DNA of 64,000 nt from Mesorhizobium sp. ZC-5 (GCF_025753855.1 NZ_JAOWPT010000004.1:417871-481870); one strand, 5' to 3'; shown: positions 41,036 through 50,598, numbered from the stretch's first letter. The notes: generated by a model from the sequence alone, not told the origin. Numbers and translations are program-made.

Positions 41036-41700
41036 TGAGCGCGGTCGAACGCCATTCGGGCCACGCCGCGCTGATGGACGGCGTCTACCGGCGCCAGCGA
41101 CACATCTACGACCTGACGCGTAAATATTACCTGCTCGGCCGAGATCGGATGATCGACGGGCTCGACGTGCCGCCGAACGGAACCGTGCTGGAACTCGGCT
41201 GCGGCACGGGCCGCAACATCATCCTCGCCACACGCCGTTATCCCGAGGCTCGCTTCTTCGGCCTCGATATTTCGAGCGAGATGCTGGAGACAGCGTCGGC
41301 GGCAATCACCGGCGAGGATTTGCAGCACAAGGTCAGGCTTGCCCAGGGCGATGCCACGGCATTCGATGCCGGAAAACTATTTGCCCGCGAAAATTTCGAC
41401 CGCGTGTTCATCTCCTATTCGCTGTCGATGATTCCCGGCTGGGAAAAGGCCGTCGCGGCGTCGCTGGCCGCGCTGAAACCCGGCGGTTCGCTGCATATCG
41501 TCGATTTCGGCGGTCAGGAGCGCCTGCCGCGCTGGTTCCGCAGCGTGCTGCGCGCCTGGTTGGCGAAGTTCCATGTCAGCCCGCGCGATTCGATGCGCGA
41601 AGTGCTGGAATCGGAATCCGAACGAACCGGCTCAACCCTTCGTTTCGAAACGCTTTACCGGGGTTATGCGGTGCTTGCGGTGTTGCGCAAACCGAACTGA
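41035..41700 (+). CDS. btaB: BtaB: SAM-dependent N-methyltransferase for betaine lipid
   Basis: BtaB adds three methyl groups to diacylglyceryl-homoserine to complete DGTS, a phosphorus-free lipid that replaces phospholipids. The 221-residue class I methyltransferase shows VLELGCGTGRNIILATRRYP near residues 49-68, GLDISSEML, and YSLSMIPGWEKAVA. The shared TGATG junction with btaA means translation is coupled. It ends 9 bp before the convergent serine hydrolase gene. Confidence 0.92.
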   Translation: MSAVERHSGHAALMDGVYRRQRHIYDLTRKYYLLGRDRMIDGLDVPPNGTVLELGCGTGRNIILATRRYPEARFFGLDISSEMLETASAAITGEDLQHKVRLAQGDATAFDAGKLFARENFDRVFISYSLSMIPGWEKAVAASLAALKPGGSLHIVDFGGQERLPRWFRSVLRAWLAKFHVSPRDSMREVLESESERTGSTLRFETLYRGYAVLAVLRKPN

Positions 41701-41709
41701 TCCGGGCCT

Positions 41710-43098
41710 CTACTCCACCACCTGCGCCAGCGCTGCCACCAGCCCTTGCGTTCTGAAGCCGAGCTTCGACGGCGTCAGCCCGAGCCGCACCACCACCAGT
41801 TTCTTAGACGGGATGATCGCCACTGACTGGCCGTCATGGCCGAGCATCCAGAACGTGTCGGCCGGCAGGTCGAAACCGGCATCCGGGTCGGCGCCCGCAG
41901 GCACGCCGGCGTCCGGCCCGTGCAGCCACAATTGTCCCTTGCCGTATTCACCTTTCGAGGCCGGTGCTTCCTCGCGCATCCAGGAGACGAAGCCGGCCGG
42001 CAGGATCTGAGTGCCGTTCCAGTTGCCGTCCTTCAGCAGGAACTGGCCGAAGCGCGCCCAATCGCGTCCGGTGGCATAGAGATAGGACGAACCGACGAAG
42101 GTGCCGTTCTCGTCGGCCTCCAGCACCGCGCTGTTCATGCCGAGCGGACCAAACAGTGCCTGGCGCGGCCAATCGAGCGCCTTGGTGGGTTCGCCGAGCG
42201 CATCCTGCCAGATGCGCGACAGCATCAGCGTCGTGCCGCTGGAATAGCTCCACACCTTGCCGACATCGCCAGCCAGCGGCTTCGCCTCGGCGAAGCCAGC
42301 CATATCCGGCTCCAAGTAGAGCATGCGCGTCACATCGGTGACGTCGCCGTAATCCTCGTTGAATTCCAGCCCGGAGGACATCGCCATCAGATCGGCGAGA
42401 CTGATGTCCTTGCGCCCGTCGGCCTTCCACGGTTCGAACAGTTCCTTCCTGTCGACCGCGAGCTTGCCGCCTTTCACCAGCGTGCCGACGATCGCCGCCG
42501 TCACCGTTTTCGTCATCGACCAGCCGAGCAGCGGCGTGTCGGCGGAAAAACCGTCGGCGTAGCGTTCGCCGATGATACGGCCATTGTGAACCACGACGAC
42601 GGCGCGCATGCCTTTGCCGATCAGGCTGGCGTCGTTGAGGATGGCCTGGAAATCGGGAGCCTGCGACGGCGCGACGCGATTGCCTTCCGGCCACAAGGCG
42701 TCCTGCTGCGCTGCCGGCGCGGCCGTGGAAACCTCCACGCCTTTTGCCCTGGCGACGTCGCCGTCGGGCACCGATGCGCAGCCCAGCCCGTCGCGCGCCA
42801 CGGCGACGCTCTTGCCGAAGATGCCGAGTAGCGCCGCGCCAACGGTTTTTTGATCCCGGTCCACGTCGACGTTCATATAGCCGAGCAGCCAGTGGCCAGG
42901 CGCCTGCACATCTACGCGCAGGATATTGTCGGGATCGCGTCGGGCGATAAACACGTTGGAGCAGACGATCTTGGCGGAATAGCCGGAGGCAACACGGATC
43001 AGGGCAGGCGGCGTGGCGTAGAGCCAGATCGCGACGCCGGCGATCGCCAGCACGACAAGTCCAAGCAGCCATTTCACGATTTTCAGCACGATCCGCAT
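41710..43098 (-). CDS. Serine hydrolase of the beta-lactamase/PBP-like family
   Basis: This 462-residue protein has one N-terminal membrane helix (WLLGLVVLAIAGVAIWLYA) and an extracytoplasmic class C-type fold. Catalytic motifs are S194-x-x-K197 in GWSMTKT, the Tyr-containing YSSGT and GHDGQSV in place of KTG. Such enzymes include esterases, D-peptidases and 6-aminohexanoate-dimer hydrolases, so the substrate is open. I use the ATG at 43098 because GAGGG lies six bases upstream; Met codons at 43119 and 43140 lack this. Confidence 0.88.
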   Translation of the reverse strand: MRIVLKIVKWLLGLVVLAIAGVAIWLYATPPALIRVASGYSAKIVCSNVFIARRDPDNILRVDVQAPGHWLLGYMNVDVDRDQKTVGAALLGIFGKSVAVARDGLGCASVPDGDVARAKGVEVSTAAPAAQQDALWPEGNRVAPSQAPDFQAILNDASLIGKGMRAVVVVHNGRIIGERYADGFSADTPLLGWSMTKTVTAAIVGTLVKGGKLAVDRKELFEPWKADGRKDISLADLMAMSSGLEFNEDYGDVTDVTRMLYLEPDMAGFAEAKPLAGDVGKVWSYSSGTTLMLSRIWQDALGEPTKALDWPRQALFGPLGMNSAVLEADENGTFVGSSYLYATGRDWARFGQFLLKDGNWNGTQILPAGFVSWMREEAPASKGEYGKGQLWLHGPDAGVPAGADPDAGFDLPADTFWMLGHDGQSVAIIPSKKLVVVRLGLTPSKLGFRTQGLVAALAQVVE

Positions 43099-43314
43099 GG
43101 TGTCCCTCAACCCCGCCATCGAATTGCCGACATTCCTCACGCAATTTTCGGGGCATGTCGAGCGTGGTCAACCGAAAATCAACCATGATCGGCGATGACA
43201 TGAGGATGCCGGCTTTGTCCTGGGGTGACCGTCCGGCATGCGGACCATCGCGGCCGCGGTCGCTGGGTGGTATGCTGTGTCCGTTCGGGCATGTGCGGTC
43301 GGAGGGGAATACGG

Positions 43315-44121
43315 ATGCGCCGTCTAGCGGCTTTGACTTTGATAGGGCTGCTGACAGCCTGCACGACGGTGGAAGATCTGGCGCCAGTCGCCAACCGCAC
43401 CGATGTCTCCGTGACCAGCAAGGTGACCCGCGCCTATCCGCGTTTCAATGACAGCGACCCGCACGACTGGAGCGGCCATACGCCGTGGAAGTATGCCGTC
43501 CACGGCACCGACGTCTCGAAATACCAGAGATCGATCGACTGGCCGACGGCCCGCGCCAGCGGCATTTCCTTTGCCTTCATCAAGGCGACGGAGGGCGGCG
43601 ACCGCGTCGACGATTATTTCGTCGAGCACTGGAATTCGACCCGCGTCGCCGGCGTCCCGCGCGCTGCCTATCATTTCTATTATTTCTGCCGGCCTGCCGA
43701 GCAGCAGGCGGCATGGTTTATCCGCAACGTGCCGCGCGACAAGGCCGCGTTGCCGCCGGTGCTTGACATGGAGTGGAACCCGCAATCGCCGACGTGCAAG
43801 ATCAGGCCGCCGGCCGAGACTGTGCGCAGCGAAATGCGTACCTTTCTCCAGATCGTCGAGAAGCACTACGGCAAGAAGCCGATCATCTACACCTCGATCG
43901 ACTTTTTCGACGACAACAAGCTGTCGACGTTCCACGGTTATCCCTACTGGCTGCGCTCGGTCGCCGGCCATCCGCAGGAAAGGTATGGCAGCCACCCCTT
44001 CACCTTCTGGCAGTACACCGGCACGGGCGTGGTGCCGGGTATCACGGGCGATGCCGACATCAACGTCTTCAACGGCAGCGAAGCGTCCTGGAAGAAGTGG
44101 TTGAGGGCAAATACGCACTGA
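43315..44121 (+). CDS. GH25-family lysozyme lipoprotein
   Basis: This 268-residue lipoprotein (lipobox LTAC, Cys16) carries a GH25 (Chalaropsis-type) muramidase domain. Catalytic acids are in HGTDVSKYQ and LDMEWNPQ, and the barrel pattern PRAAYHFYYF, IIYTSIDFF and FWQYTGTG is intact. GGAGGGG precedes the ATG. It is divergent from the serine hydrolase and followed about 80 bp later by mltB, so two peptidoglycan hydrolases are neighbours. Confidence 0.93.
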   Translation: MRRLAALTLIGLLTACTTVEDLAPVANRTDVSVTSKVTRAYPRFNDSDPHDWSGHTPWKYAVHGTDVSKYQRSIDWPTARASGISFAFIKATEGGDRVDDYFVEHWNSTRVAGVPRAAYHFYYFCRPAEQQAAWFIRNVPRDKAALPPVLDMEWNPQSPTCKIRPPAETVRSEMRTFLQIVEKHYGKKPIIYTSIDFFDDNKLSTFHGYPYWLRSVAGHPQERYGSHPFTFWQYTGTGVVPGITGDADINVFNGSEASWKKWLRANTH

Positions 44122-44202
44122 TCCGCCGGCTTGCCTGCTTTTCGCCACAGGTTTTGGGCAAAGCACCGGCAGGCAACCATGAAATGACCGGAGACGGGGC
44201 TG

Positions 44203-45381
44203 ATGACCTTGCGGAAGACAGCGCTAGCAGCGCTTTGTATGGCCTTTGCGGCATCGCCGGTGTGGGCACAACAATGCGGTGGCGATTTTTCCGCCTGGAT
44301 GCAGCAGATGATGGACGAAGCGCGCCAGGCAGGTGTCGGCGAGACCGGCCTCGCCGCGCTGGCCACCGCCGCGATTGACGAGAACGTGCTCAAGCGGGAC
44401 CGAGCGCAGGGCGTCTTCACGCAGACGTTTGCCGAATTCTCCGACCGGATGATCAACAAATACCGGCTGACTCAGGGCGCGGCCAACCTGAAGAAATATG
44501 CCGATGTCTTCGCCCGCGCGGAGCAGGAGTTCGGCATCCCGGCTCCGGTGATCGCCGCGTTCTGGGGACTGGAGACCGACTATGGCGCCGTGCAGGGCGA
44601 TTTCCGCACACTGAACGCATTGGTGACGCTCGCCCATGACTGCCGCCGGCCGGAGCTTTTCCGGCCGCAGATCGTGCCGCTGCTGACCCTCATCAACCAC
44701 GGCGACTTGCCCGCCAGCGTCACCGGTGCCTGGGCCGGCGAAATCGGCCAGACCCAGATGCTGCCGAGCGACATCCTCAAGCGCGGCGTCGATGGTGATG
44801 GCGACGGCCTTGTCGACGTGCGCAACAGTGCCCCCGACGTCATCCTCACCACCGCCAGCAAGATCCAATCGCGCGGCTGGAAAGCGGGGCAGCCCTGGCT
44901 GCAGGAAGTAAAAATCCCGGACGAACTGCCGTGGCACGAGACCGGCCGCACCAACAAGCTGCCCTTGCCGAAATGGGCGGAGTGGGGCGTCACCCAGCGC
45001 GACGGCTCGCCGCTGCAGGACAACGGCCTGAACGCCGGCCTGGTGCTGCCGATGGGTCACAAGGGCCCAGCCTTCCTCAGCTACGACAACTACGACATCT
45101 ATCTCGAGTGGAACCAGTCGTTCATCTACACGCTGACTGCCGCACACTTCGCCGCACGGCTCGCCGGCGACCCGGCGTTCGAACGCCGCACCCCTGAAGA
45201 AGGCCTCGTCGGGGAAACGATGAAGCTTCTGCAAACCAAGCTGCAGGCGCTCGGCCACGACGTCGGCAAGGTCGACGGCATCCTGGGCGTCGGCACCCGC
45301 GAAGCGGTGCGCAAGGAGCAGGCCCGCCTCGGCCTGCCGGTAGACGGTTGGCCGACACCGGCATTGCTGGCGAATCTGTGA
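44203..45381 (+). CDS. Membrane-bound-type lytic murein transglycosylase B with PG-binding domain
   Basis: MltB-like enzyme of 392 residues, with a signal peptide at 1-22 ending AWAQ-like SPVWAQ; no lipobox, so it is probably soluble in the periplasm. The SLT_2 domain has the catalytic Glu124 in WGLETDYGAVQG and GEIGQTQMLPSDIL. Residues about 325-392 are a PG_binding_1 domain (MKLLQTKLQALGHDVGKVDG). GGAGACGGGG precedes the start. A perfect inverted-repeat element follows the stop. Confidence 0.93.
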   Translation: MTLRKTALAALCMAFAASPVWAQQCGGDFSAWMQQMMDEARQAGVGETGLAALATAAIDENVLKRDRAQGVFTQTFAEFSDRMINKYRLTQGAANLKKYADVFARAEQEFGIPAPVIAAFWGLETDYGAVQGDFRTLNALVTLAHDCRRPELFRPQIVPLLTLINHGDLPASVTGAWAGEIGQTQMLPSDILKRGVDGDGDGLVDVRNSAPDVILTTASKIQSRGWKAGQPWLQEVKIPDELPWHETGRTNKLPLPKWAEWGVTQRDGSPLQDNGLNAGLVLPMGHKGPAFLSYDNYDIYLEWNQSFIYTLTAAHFAARLAGDPAFERRTPEEGLVGETMKLLQTKLQALGHDVGKVDGILGVGTREAVRKEQARLGLPVDGWPTPALLANL

Positions 45382-45387
45382 GACCAT

Positions 45388-45535
45388 CCCTTCTCCCCTT
45401 GTGGGAGAAGGTGCCTGAGCGGAGCGAAGGCAGATGAAGGGTGTTGGGCGGGACTCAACACCTCAATTCCTCGAGCACCCCTCATCCGTCTCGGCGCTGC
45501 GCACCGATCCATCTGCTCCCACAAGGGGAGAAGGG
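45388..45535. repeat. Palindromic intergenic element between mltB-like and decarboxylase genes
   Basis: The element has perfect 20-bp terminal inverted repeats at 45388-45407 and 45516-45535, each with the CTCCCCTTGTGGGAG core, and a roughly 108-bp middle rich in GAGC/GCGC. It fills the space between two convergent genes and could act as a two-way transcription stop or mRNA-protecting hairpin. It is the same class as the copy within the oxoprolinase gene. Confidence 0.75.
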
Positions 45536-45545
45536 AGAGCCTTCC

Positions 45546-46766
45546 TCAATCCGCCATCGTCTCCAGGCTGGCAAACCCTTCTGGCGCCTTGCCCTCGTCG
45601 AACGGCGTCGCGATCTCCACGAACGTGTCCGGGTAAAATCCGTTGAAGCGGGTGCGGAGCGACAGCGAATAGGCGCCGATGTGGCCGATCTCGATCCAGT
45701 CGCCGGTGTCGACGGTTTCCGGCAGCCAGAACGGCCTCGACAGGATGTCGACCGAGTCGCAGGTCGCGCCGCATACCTTGAACGGCACGATGTTCTTGGC
45801 CTCGCCGTTGCGGGTGCGGATCGCCGGATCGGGGATGAAGCGCGCCGGTAGCGTGATCTTGCCGGTCCATGAATCCGACAGCGACGCCCAGATGCCGTCA
45901 TTGATGTAGAGCCGCCTCCCCTTGCGCAGCAGAACGCGCACGATCAGCGAGAATGCCTTAGCAACGATGACGCGGCCAGGCTCCGCGACTAGCGGCACTT
46001 CGTCGAACTGATATTCGCTGATGTCGTTCCGCAACCGCGACATGATCTGGCCGAGCGAAGGCATCTCCGGCTTCTTGCGGTTGGGATCGTGGCCGTATTC
46101 GGCGGGAAAGCCGCCGCCGACATCGAGGCCGGCAAGCGGCACATCCATGCGGTTGCGGATCCAGTCGGCCGTCGCCAGCGCCCGTTCGTATGTGTCCGGA
46201 TCCTCGATCTGGCTGCCGACATGGAAGGCGATGCCGACCTTGTAGCCGGTGCGGTTGAGCCGCTCGGCCAGTTCGACGGCGTAGGCCGGCGCTGCCCCGA
46301 ATTTCTTCGAAAGTTCGTAGGCTGCCGAACCCTTGGTCTGGATGCGCACGAAGACCGTGATCTGGCCCGGATCGATGTCGAGCGCCCTGACGACGCGCGT
46401 CAGCTTGGTGACCTCGTCTTCATGGTCGATCGAGATGACACGGATCGCATATTTCTCCAGCGCCAGCCTGATGTCGGACTGCGCCTTGACCGGATGCATG
46501 TAGAGCATCTCGGCATCAGGCGAGACCGCGCGGACCGCCGCAAATTCGCCGGGCGAAGCAACGTCGAAGGCCGTCACGCCGGCTTCCACCAGCGCCTTCA
46601 GCACGATCTGCTCGCCATTGGTCTTCACCGCATAGGCAGTCTTGCCGGGAAACATGCCCATGAATTGCCGGCAATCCGCCTTCAGCACCTCGGGACGGAA
46701 GCAATAGATCGGATCGTCGGGTCTGAGCGCCAGCGCGGCCTCGTGCGCGGTATCGAATCGTTGCAT
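45546..46766 (-). CDS. Ornithine/lysine-type decarboxylase (alanine-racemase-fold, group IV PLP)
   Basis: This 406-residue PLP enzyme decarboxylates ornithine or lysine to putrescine or cadaverine. PLP-lysine is K48 in AYAVKTN; HVGSQIED, DVGGGFPAEYG, AEPGRVIVA and CGATCDSVDIL (the Cys that contributes from the neighbour subunit) are present. Diaminopimelate decarboxylase is a distant relative but differs at the substrate motif. It has no cotranscribed neighbour. Substrate choice between ornithine and lysine is not resolved. Confidence 0.88.
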   Translation of the reverse strand: MQRFDTAHEAALALRPDDPIYCFRPEVLKADCRQFMGMFPGKTAYAVKTNGEQIVLKALVEAGVTAFDVASPGEFAAVRAVSPDAEMLYMHPVKAQSDIRLALEKYAIRVISIDHEDEVTKLTRVVRALDIDPGQITVFVRIQTKGSAAYELSKKFGAAPAYAVELAERLNRTGYKVGIAFHVGSQIEDPDTYERALATADWIRNRMDVPLAGLDVGGGFPAEYGHDPNRKKPEMPSLGQIMSRLRNDISEYQFDEVPLVAEPGRVIVAKAFSLIVRVLLRKGRRLYINDGIWASLSDSWTGKITLPARFIPDPAIRTRNGEAKNIVPFKVCGATCDSVDILSRPFWLPETVDTGDWIEIGHIGAYSLSLRTRFNGFYPDTFVEIATPFDEGKAPEGFASLETMAD

Positions 46767-46922
46767 GGGCGTTCCTCGAATGCGCGCGAAACCTAACAGC
46801 GTCGACGCCGTGGACCAAGCGTCGTTTCAATGCCTAAAGCACGCAAATATCGACTTGAATCAGGCGGTTTGAGCGCAATCCATGCCTTTTGTCCCGCCGG
46901 CGAGTTTGCATAAATTCGCTCG

Positions 46923-47843
46923 ATGGTCGCAGATCTCGCAAAACCGGTACCCAGTACAATGGTCGCTCGCGACTGGGGCCAGCTCCTGCTGCTCGGCCTT
47001 ATCTGGGGCGGCTCGTTTTTCTTCGCCCGTGTCGCGGTCGCGGAAATTCAACCACTGATGCTCGTCCTGTTGCGGGTCGGCATCGCGGCCATGGTGCTAC
47101 AAGTCTATCTGGCGCTGCGCGGCCTTTCTTTCCGGCCCGTGTTCACGCGCGCACCCGCTTTTCTGCTACTTGCCCTGCTCAACAATGTGGTCCCCTTCTC
47201 GCTGATTTTCGTTGGCCAGACCGAACTTGGAGCAGGTCCGGCCTCGGTGCTCTATGCCACAACCCCGTTCTGGACGGTGATCCTGGCCAACATCCTCACC
47301 AGCGATGAAAAGCTCTCCCGGAACAAAGTCGCCGGCATCCTGCTTGGCATCGCCGGAACCGCGGTGATGATCGGCCCAGGCCTTCTCACCGGCCTCGGCA
47401 GCCCGTTATGGGCAAAACTCGCCCTGATCGGCGCGGCAATCTCCTATGCGCTGGCCGTTATCTTCGCAAAGCGATTCCGCGACGTTTCGCCGGTGGTGGT
47501 CGCTACGGGACAATTGTCGGCCTCCACGGTCATCATGATCCCGCTCGTTCTGGCGACGCATGGATCGGCAGGCTTCCTTTCGGCAAGCTTGCCCGTCTGG
47601 TCCGCGGTCGTTGCGCTGGCGGTGCTTTCGACGGCATTCGCCTTCATCCTATATTTCAATCTCATCGCTTCGGCCGGCGCAACAAACGCCTCGCTGGTAA
47701 CACTCGTCGTGCCGGTCAGCGCCATCTTCCTTGGCGCGCTTTTCCTCGGTGAACGGTTCGAGACTTTCGAACTGGCCGGCATCGCGCTGATCGGTCTCGG
47801 GCTGGTCACCATTGACGGAAGGGCTTTCCGGCGCGCTCGATAG
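46923..47843 (+). CDS. EamA-family (DMT) transporter, first copy
   Basis: This 306-residue protein with about ten membrane helices has two EamA repeats, with LLGLIWGGSFFFARVAVAEI near residue 20 and the second repeat beginning near residue 160. Members export amino acids or other small metabolites. It is a close paralogue of the next gene (same GQTELGAG, SDEKLSxNKVAGILLGIAGT and ASAGATNASLVTL segments). The ATG used is weakly preceded; a second Met 12 codons later is possible. Confidence 0.87.
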   Translation: MVADLAKPVPSTMVARDWGQLLLLGLIWGGSFFFARVAVAEIQPLMLVLLRVGIAAMVLQVYLALRGLSFRPVFTRAPAFLLLALLNNVVPFSLIFVGQTELGAGPASVLYATTPFWTVILANILTSDEKLSRNKVAGILLGIAGTAVMIGPGLLTGLGSPLWAKLALIGAAISYALAVIFAKRFRDVSPVVVATGQLSASTVIMIPLVLATHGSAGFLSASLPVWSAVVALAVLSTAFAFILYFNLIASAGATNASLVTLVVPVSAIFLGALFLGERFETFELAGIALIGLGLVTIDGRAFRRAR

Positions 47844-48006
47844 CGCTGACCCAAAGTCAATGGGAATTCAATCGCAACAAGCAACGAGCATTTTCGGCCT
47901 ACGCGATCCGAAGCGCAGCCGTTGGTTGGTACCAGTGCCGAAATCGGGTGGCACTGCTTTTGTGTCGTCCCTACGGCTATACCTGCCGCATCAACGGACA
48001 CACCGA

Positions 48007-48927
48007 ATGACCGCCGACATCGCCAATCCGCCCCTGCAAGCAACGATGAGCGCCCGCAACTGGGCACGACTTCTGTTCCTCGGCGCCATCTGGGGCGGTT
48101 CGTTCTTTTTCGCCCGTATTGCCGTCGCCGAAATCCCGCCGCTGACGCTGGTGCTGTTCCGCGTCACCATCGCCGCGCTGGCGCTGCATCTCTATCTCGG
48201 CTTTCGCGGGCCGTCGTTCCGGCTGGCACTGCCCTATGCGGCAAGTTTTTTCGTGCTGGCGCTGCTGAACAACATCATCCCGTTCTCGCTGATCTTCGCC
48301 GGCCAGACCGAACTCGGCGCCGGCCTCGCCTCGGTGCTCAACGCCACCACGCCGTTCTGGACGGTGCTGCTGGCCAACATGGTGACCAGCGACGAGAAAC
48401 TCTCCTGGAACAAAGTCGCCGGCATCCTGCTTGGCATCGCAGGGACCGCGGTGATGATCGGTCCCGGCCTGCTTGCCGGCATCGGCGGTCCGGTATGGGC
48501 GAAATTCGCGCTGGTCGGCGCCTCGCTTTCCTATGCCTTTGCCGTCATCTTCGCCAAGCGCTTCAGGGCGCTGCCGCCGACCGTGATTGCCACCGGGCAG
48601 TTGACCGCATCGACGGTCATGATGACCCCAGTCGTGCTGGCGATGAGCGGCGGCGCGAACCTTTTCGCCGCCAGCCCGCATGTCTGGTTAGCCGTGTTCT
48701 CGCTGGCGCTGCTGTCGACCGCCTTCGCCTACATTCTGTTCTTCAACATTGTCGCGTCGGCCGGTGCCACCAACGCGTCGCTGGTGACGCTGGTGGTGCC
48801 CGTCAGCGCCATCCTGCTCGGCGCGGTTTTCCTCGGCGAACGTCTGGAATTGTTCGAAGTGGGCGGCATGGTCCTGATCGGTCTCGGCCTCGTCACCATT
48901 GACGGCCGGCTGCTCAAGCGGCGATAG
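48007..48927 (+). CDS. EamA-family (DMT) transporter, second copy
   Basis: This 306-residue paralogue of the preceding transporter shares its length and most of its sequence (for example FSLIFAGQTELGAGLASVL and LVTIDGR at the end), consistent with tandem duplication. Substrate is unknown. The ATG at 48007 gives MTADIANPPLQ, matching the first copy's start; the frame itself continues to 47812 but that part overlaps the first gene. An amidase follows directly. Confidence 0.88.
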   Translation: MTADIANPPLQATMSARNWARLLFLGAIWGGSFFFARIAVAEIPPLTLVLFRVTIAALALHLYLGFRGPSFRLALPYAASFFVLALLNNIIPFSLIFAGQTELGAGLASVLNATTPFWTVLLANMVTSDEKLSWNKVAGILLGIAGTAVMIGPGLLAGIGGPVWAKFALVGASLSYAFAVIFAKRFRALPPTVIATGQLTASTVMMTPVVLAMSGGANLFAASPHVWLAVFSLALLSTAFAYILFFNIVASAGATNASLVTLVVPVSAILLGAVFLGERLELFEVGGMVLIGLGLVTIDGRLLKRR

Positions 48928-50259
48928 GTGGACCTCGGAAGCCATCCGGGGGAAATCTTGCAGTCGGTATTGTTCATCCTGAATGCCATCGAGAACGGCG
49001 AGACGACGCCGCAAGAAACAGTGGCGCGGAGCTTCGATGCCATCGCCGCCACGGATGCGCGGATCGGCGCGTTCCGCAGTCTGGCCGACCGCGATGGCGC
49101 GCTGGCTATCGCCGGAAAGGCCACCGGCCCGCTTGCAGGGATCGCGGTCGGCGTGAAAGACATTTTCGACACGCACGACATGCCGACCGAATTCGGCTCG
49201 GCCATCTATGTCGGCAATCGCCCGGCCGGCGATGCGGCATTGGTCGCGATGATGCGCGCCAGGGGCGCAGTGTTGGCCGGCAAGACGGTGACCACCGAAT
49301 TCGCGTTCCTGCAGCCGGCCGGCACGCGCAACCCGCGCAATCTCGCCCACACGCCGGGTGGCTCCTCGTCCGGCTCGGCCGCATCGGTGGCCGCCGGCAT
49401 GGTTCCGGTCGCGGTGGGCACGCAGACCGGCGGTTCGGTGATCCGCCCGGCGGCCTATTGCGGCGTCGCGGGCTACAAGCCGAGCTTCCGGCTTGTCCCG
49501 ATGGTCGGCGTCAAAACCTTCGCCTGGTCGCTCGACACCGCCGGCTTCTTTGCCGCCAGCGTCGCGGACGCCGCGGCTTTCGTGGCGCGGCTGACCGGGC
49601 GCGCGCTGGCTGTCGAACCGGTCGACCCGAAAGCCCTGCGGGTCGGCTTCTACCGGACATCCATATGGGGCGAGGCAAGCGCCGACATGCAGGCCGCCGT
49701 CGAACTGGCAGCCGAACGCGCCGCAAAGGCCGGCGCCGCGGTCGTCGAGATCGACGAACCGCCGGCTTTGACTGCCGCGCGCGATGCCCACCTCGCGCTG
49801 CAGAACTTCGAGGCAGCACTGGCGCTAGCCTTCGAATACGAGAACCATCGCGACCGCCTGAGCGACGTCTTGCGCGAAAACCTCGAGCAAGGCCGTGCGA
49901 CGTCAGCGGAAGCCTATGACGAGACGCGCCGCATTGCCCGGCGCGCCAGGCGCGAAACCGGTGCGTTGTTCGAAACCGTCGATGTGCTCCTGACGCCGTC
50001 GGCGACCGGCGCCGCGCCTCTGGGCCTGTCGTCGACCGGTTCGCCGGCCTTCAACAAGCTGTGGACGCTGACGGGCAATCCCTGCGTCAACGTGCCGGGC
50101 ATCAGCGACGCGGCCGGATTGCCGCTTGGGGTTCAGGTGCTCGCCCGCTTCGGCCGCGACCGCATGGCGCTGTCGGCTGCCTCGTGGTTGGAGACCTTGC
50201 TTGCCGGCGTGCAAATCACTGCGTCGAAAAATGGTGCATTGCGTGCCGCCCTTCCCTAA
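48928..50259 (+). CDS. Amidase-signature family hydrolase
   Basis: This 443-residue enzyme uses the Ser-cisSer-Lys triad: K77 in AVGVKDIF, the glycine/serine loop HTPGGSSSGSAA near 141-152, and nucleophile S170 in GTQTGGSV. Substrate may be an amide, aryl amide or peptide. The first codon is GTG at 48928, directly after the transporter; a TTG at 48958 with GGGGGAAA just upstream is a serious alternative and would remove ten residues. Likely cotranscribed with the transporter. Confidence 0.88.
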   Translation: MDLGSHPGEILQSVLFILNAIENGETTPQETVARSFDAIAATDARIGAFRSLADRDGALAIAGKATGPLAGIAVGVKDIFDTHDMPTEFGSAIYVGNRPAGDAALVAMMRARGAVLAGKTVTTEFAFLQPAGTRNPRNLAHTPGGSSSGSAASVAAGMVPVAVGTQTGGSVIRPAAYCGVAGYKPSFRLVPMVGVKTFAWSLDTAGFFAASVADAAAFVARLTGRALAVEPVDPKALRVGFYRTSIWGEASADMQAAVELAAERAAKAGAAVVEIDEPPALTAARDAHLALQNFEAALALAFEYENHRDRLSDVLRENLEQGRATSAEAYDETRRIARRARRETGALFETVDVLLTPSATGAAPLGLSSTGSPAFNKLWTLTGNPCVNVPGISDAAGLPLGVQVLARFGRDRMALSAASWLETLLAGVQITASKNGALRAALP

Positions 50260-50462
50260 CGAGATGCGGCACAATCAAGGCGGATCCGTCACATTTTTTC
50301 CACAAGTCTGAAAGCACCCGATTGCTAAGTGAATTCGTAGACTTACCGGATTTCAAAGGTCGGAATTTCCACAATCCTGTCGCATTGCAGCACATTTTCC
50401 GCTTGCCTGTTGCCAAATTGCCCCTAGATTCAGCCTTCGTACGCCACAGAGGAGGTCATGCC

Positions 50463-50549
50463 ATGGGACTGACACGGCCAATAAACGCTCTGATGATCTG
50501 CGCCGCTTTCGCATTTATCGGCGCCCTCATTATGGGAGTACTCCCTTAA
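50463..50549 (+). CDS. 28-residue single-pass membrane protein
   Basis: AGGAGG lies about seven bases before the ATG, and the frame encodes MGLTRPINALMICAAFAFIG and then ALIMGVLP, a basic head followed by one hydrophobic helix. A promoter-like TTGCCT (50403-50408), 16 bp, TAGATT (50425-50430) is upstream and a strong hairpin terminator is 50 bp downstream, so it looks like a self-contained transcription unit. Its size makes it invisible to most gene finders. Function is unknown. Confidence 0.7.
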   Translation: MGLTRPINALMICAAFAFIGALIMGVLP

Positions 50550-50598
50550 GCCGCAAAGCGGCTGGAGCCCCACACCTCAGGTGACAACGAATTAAGAA

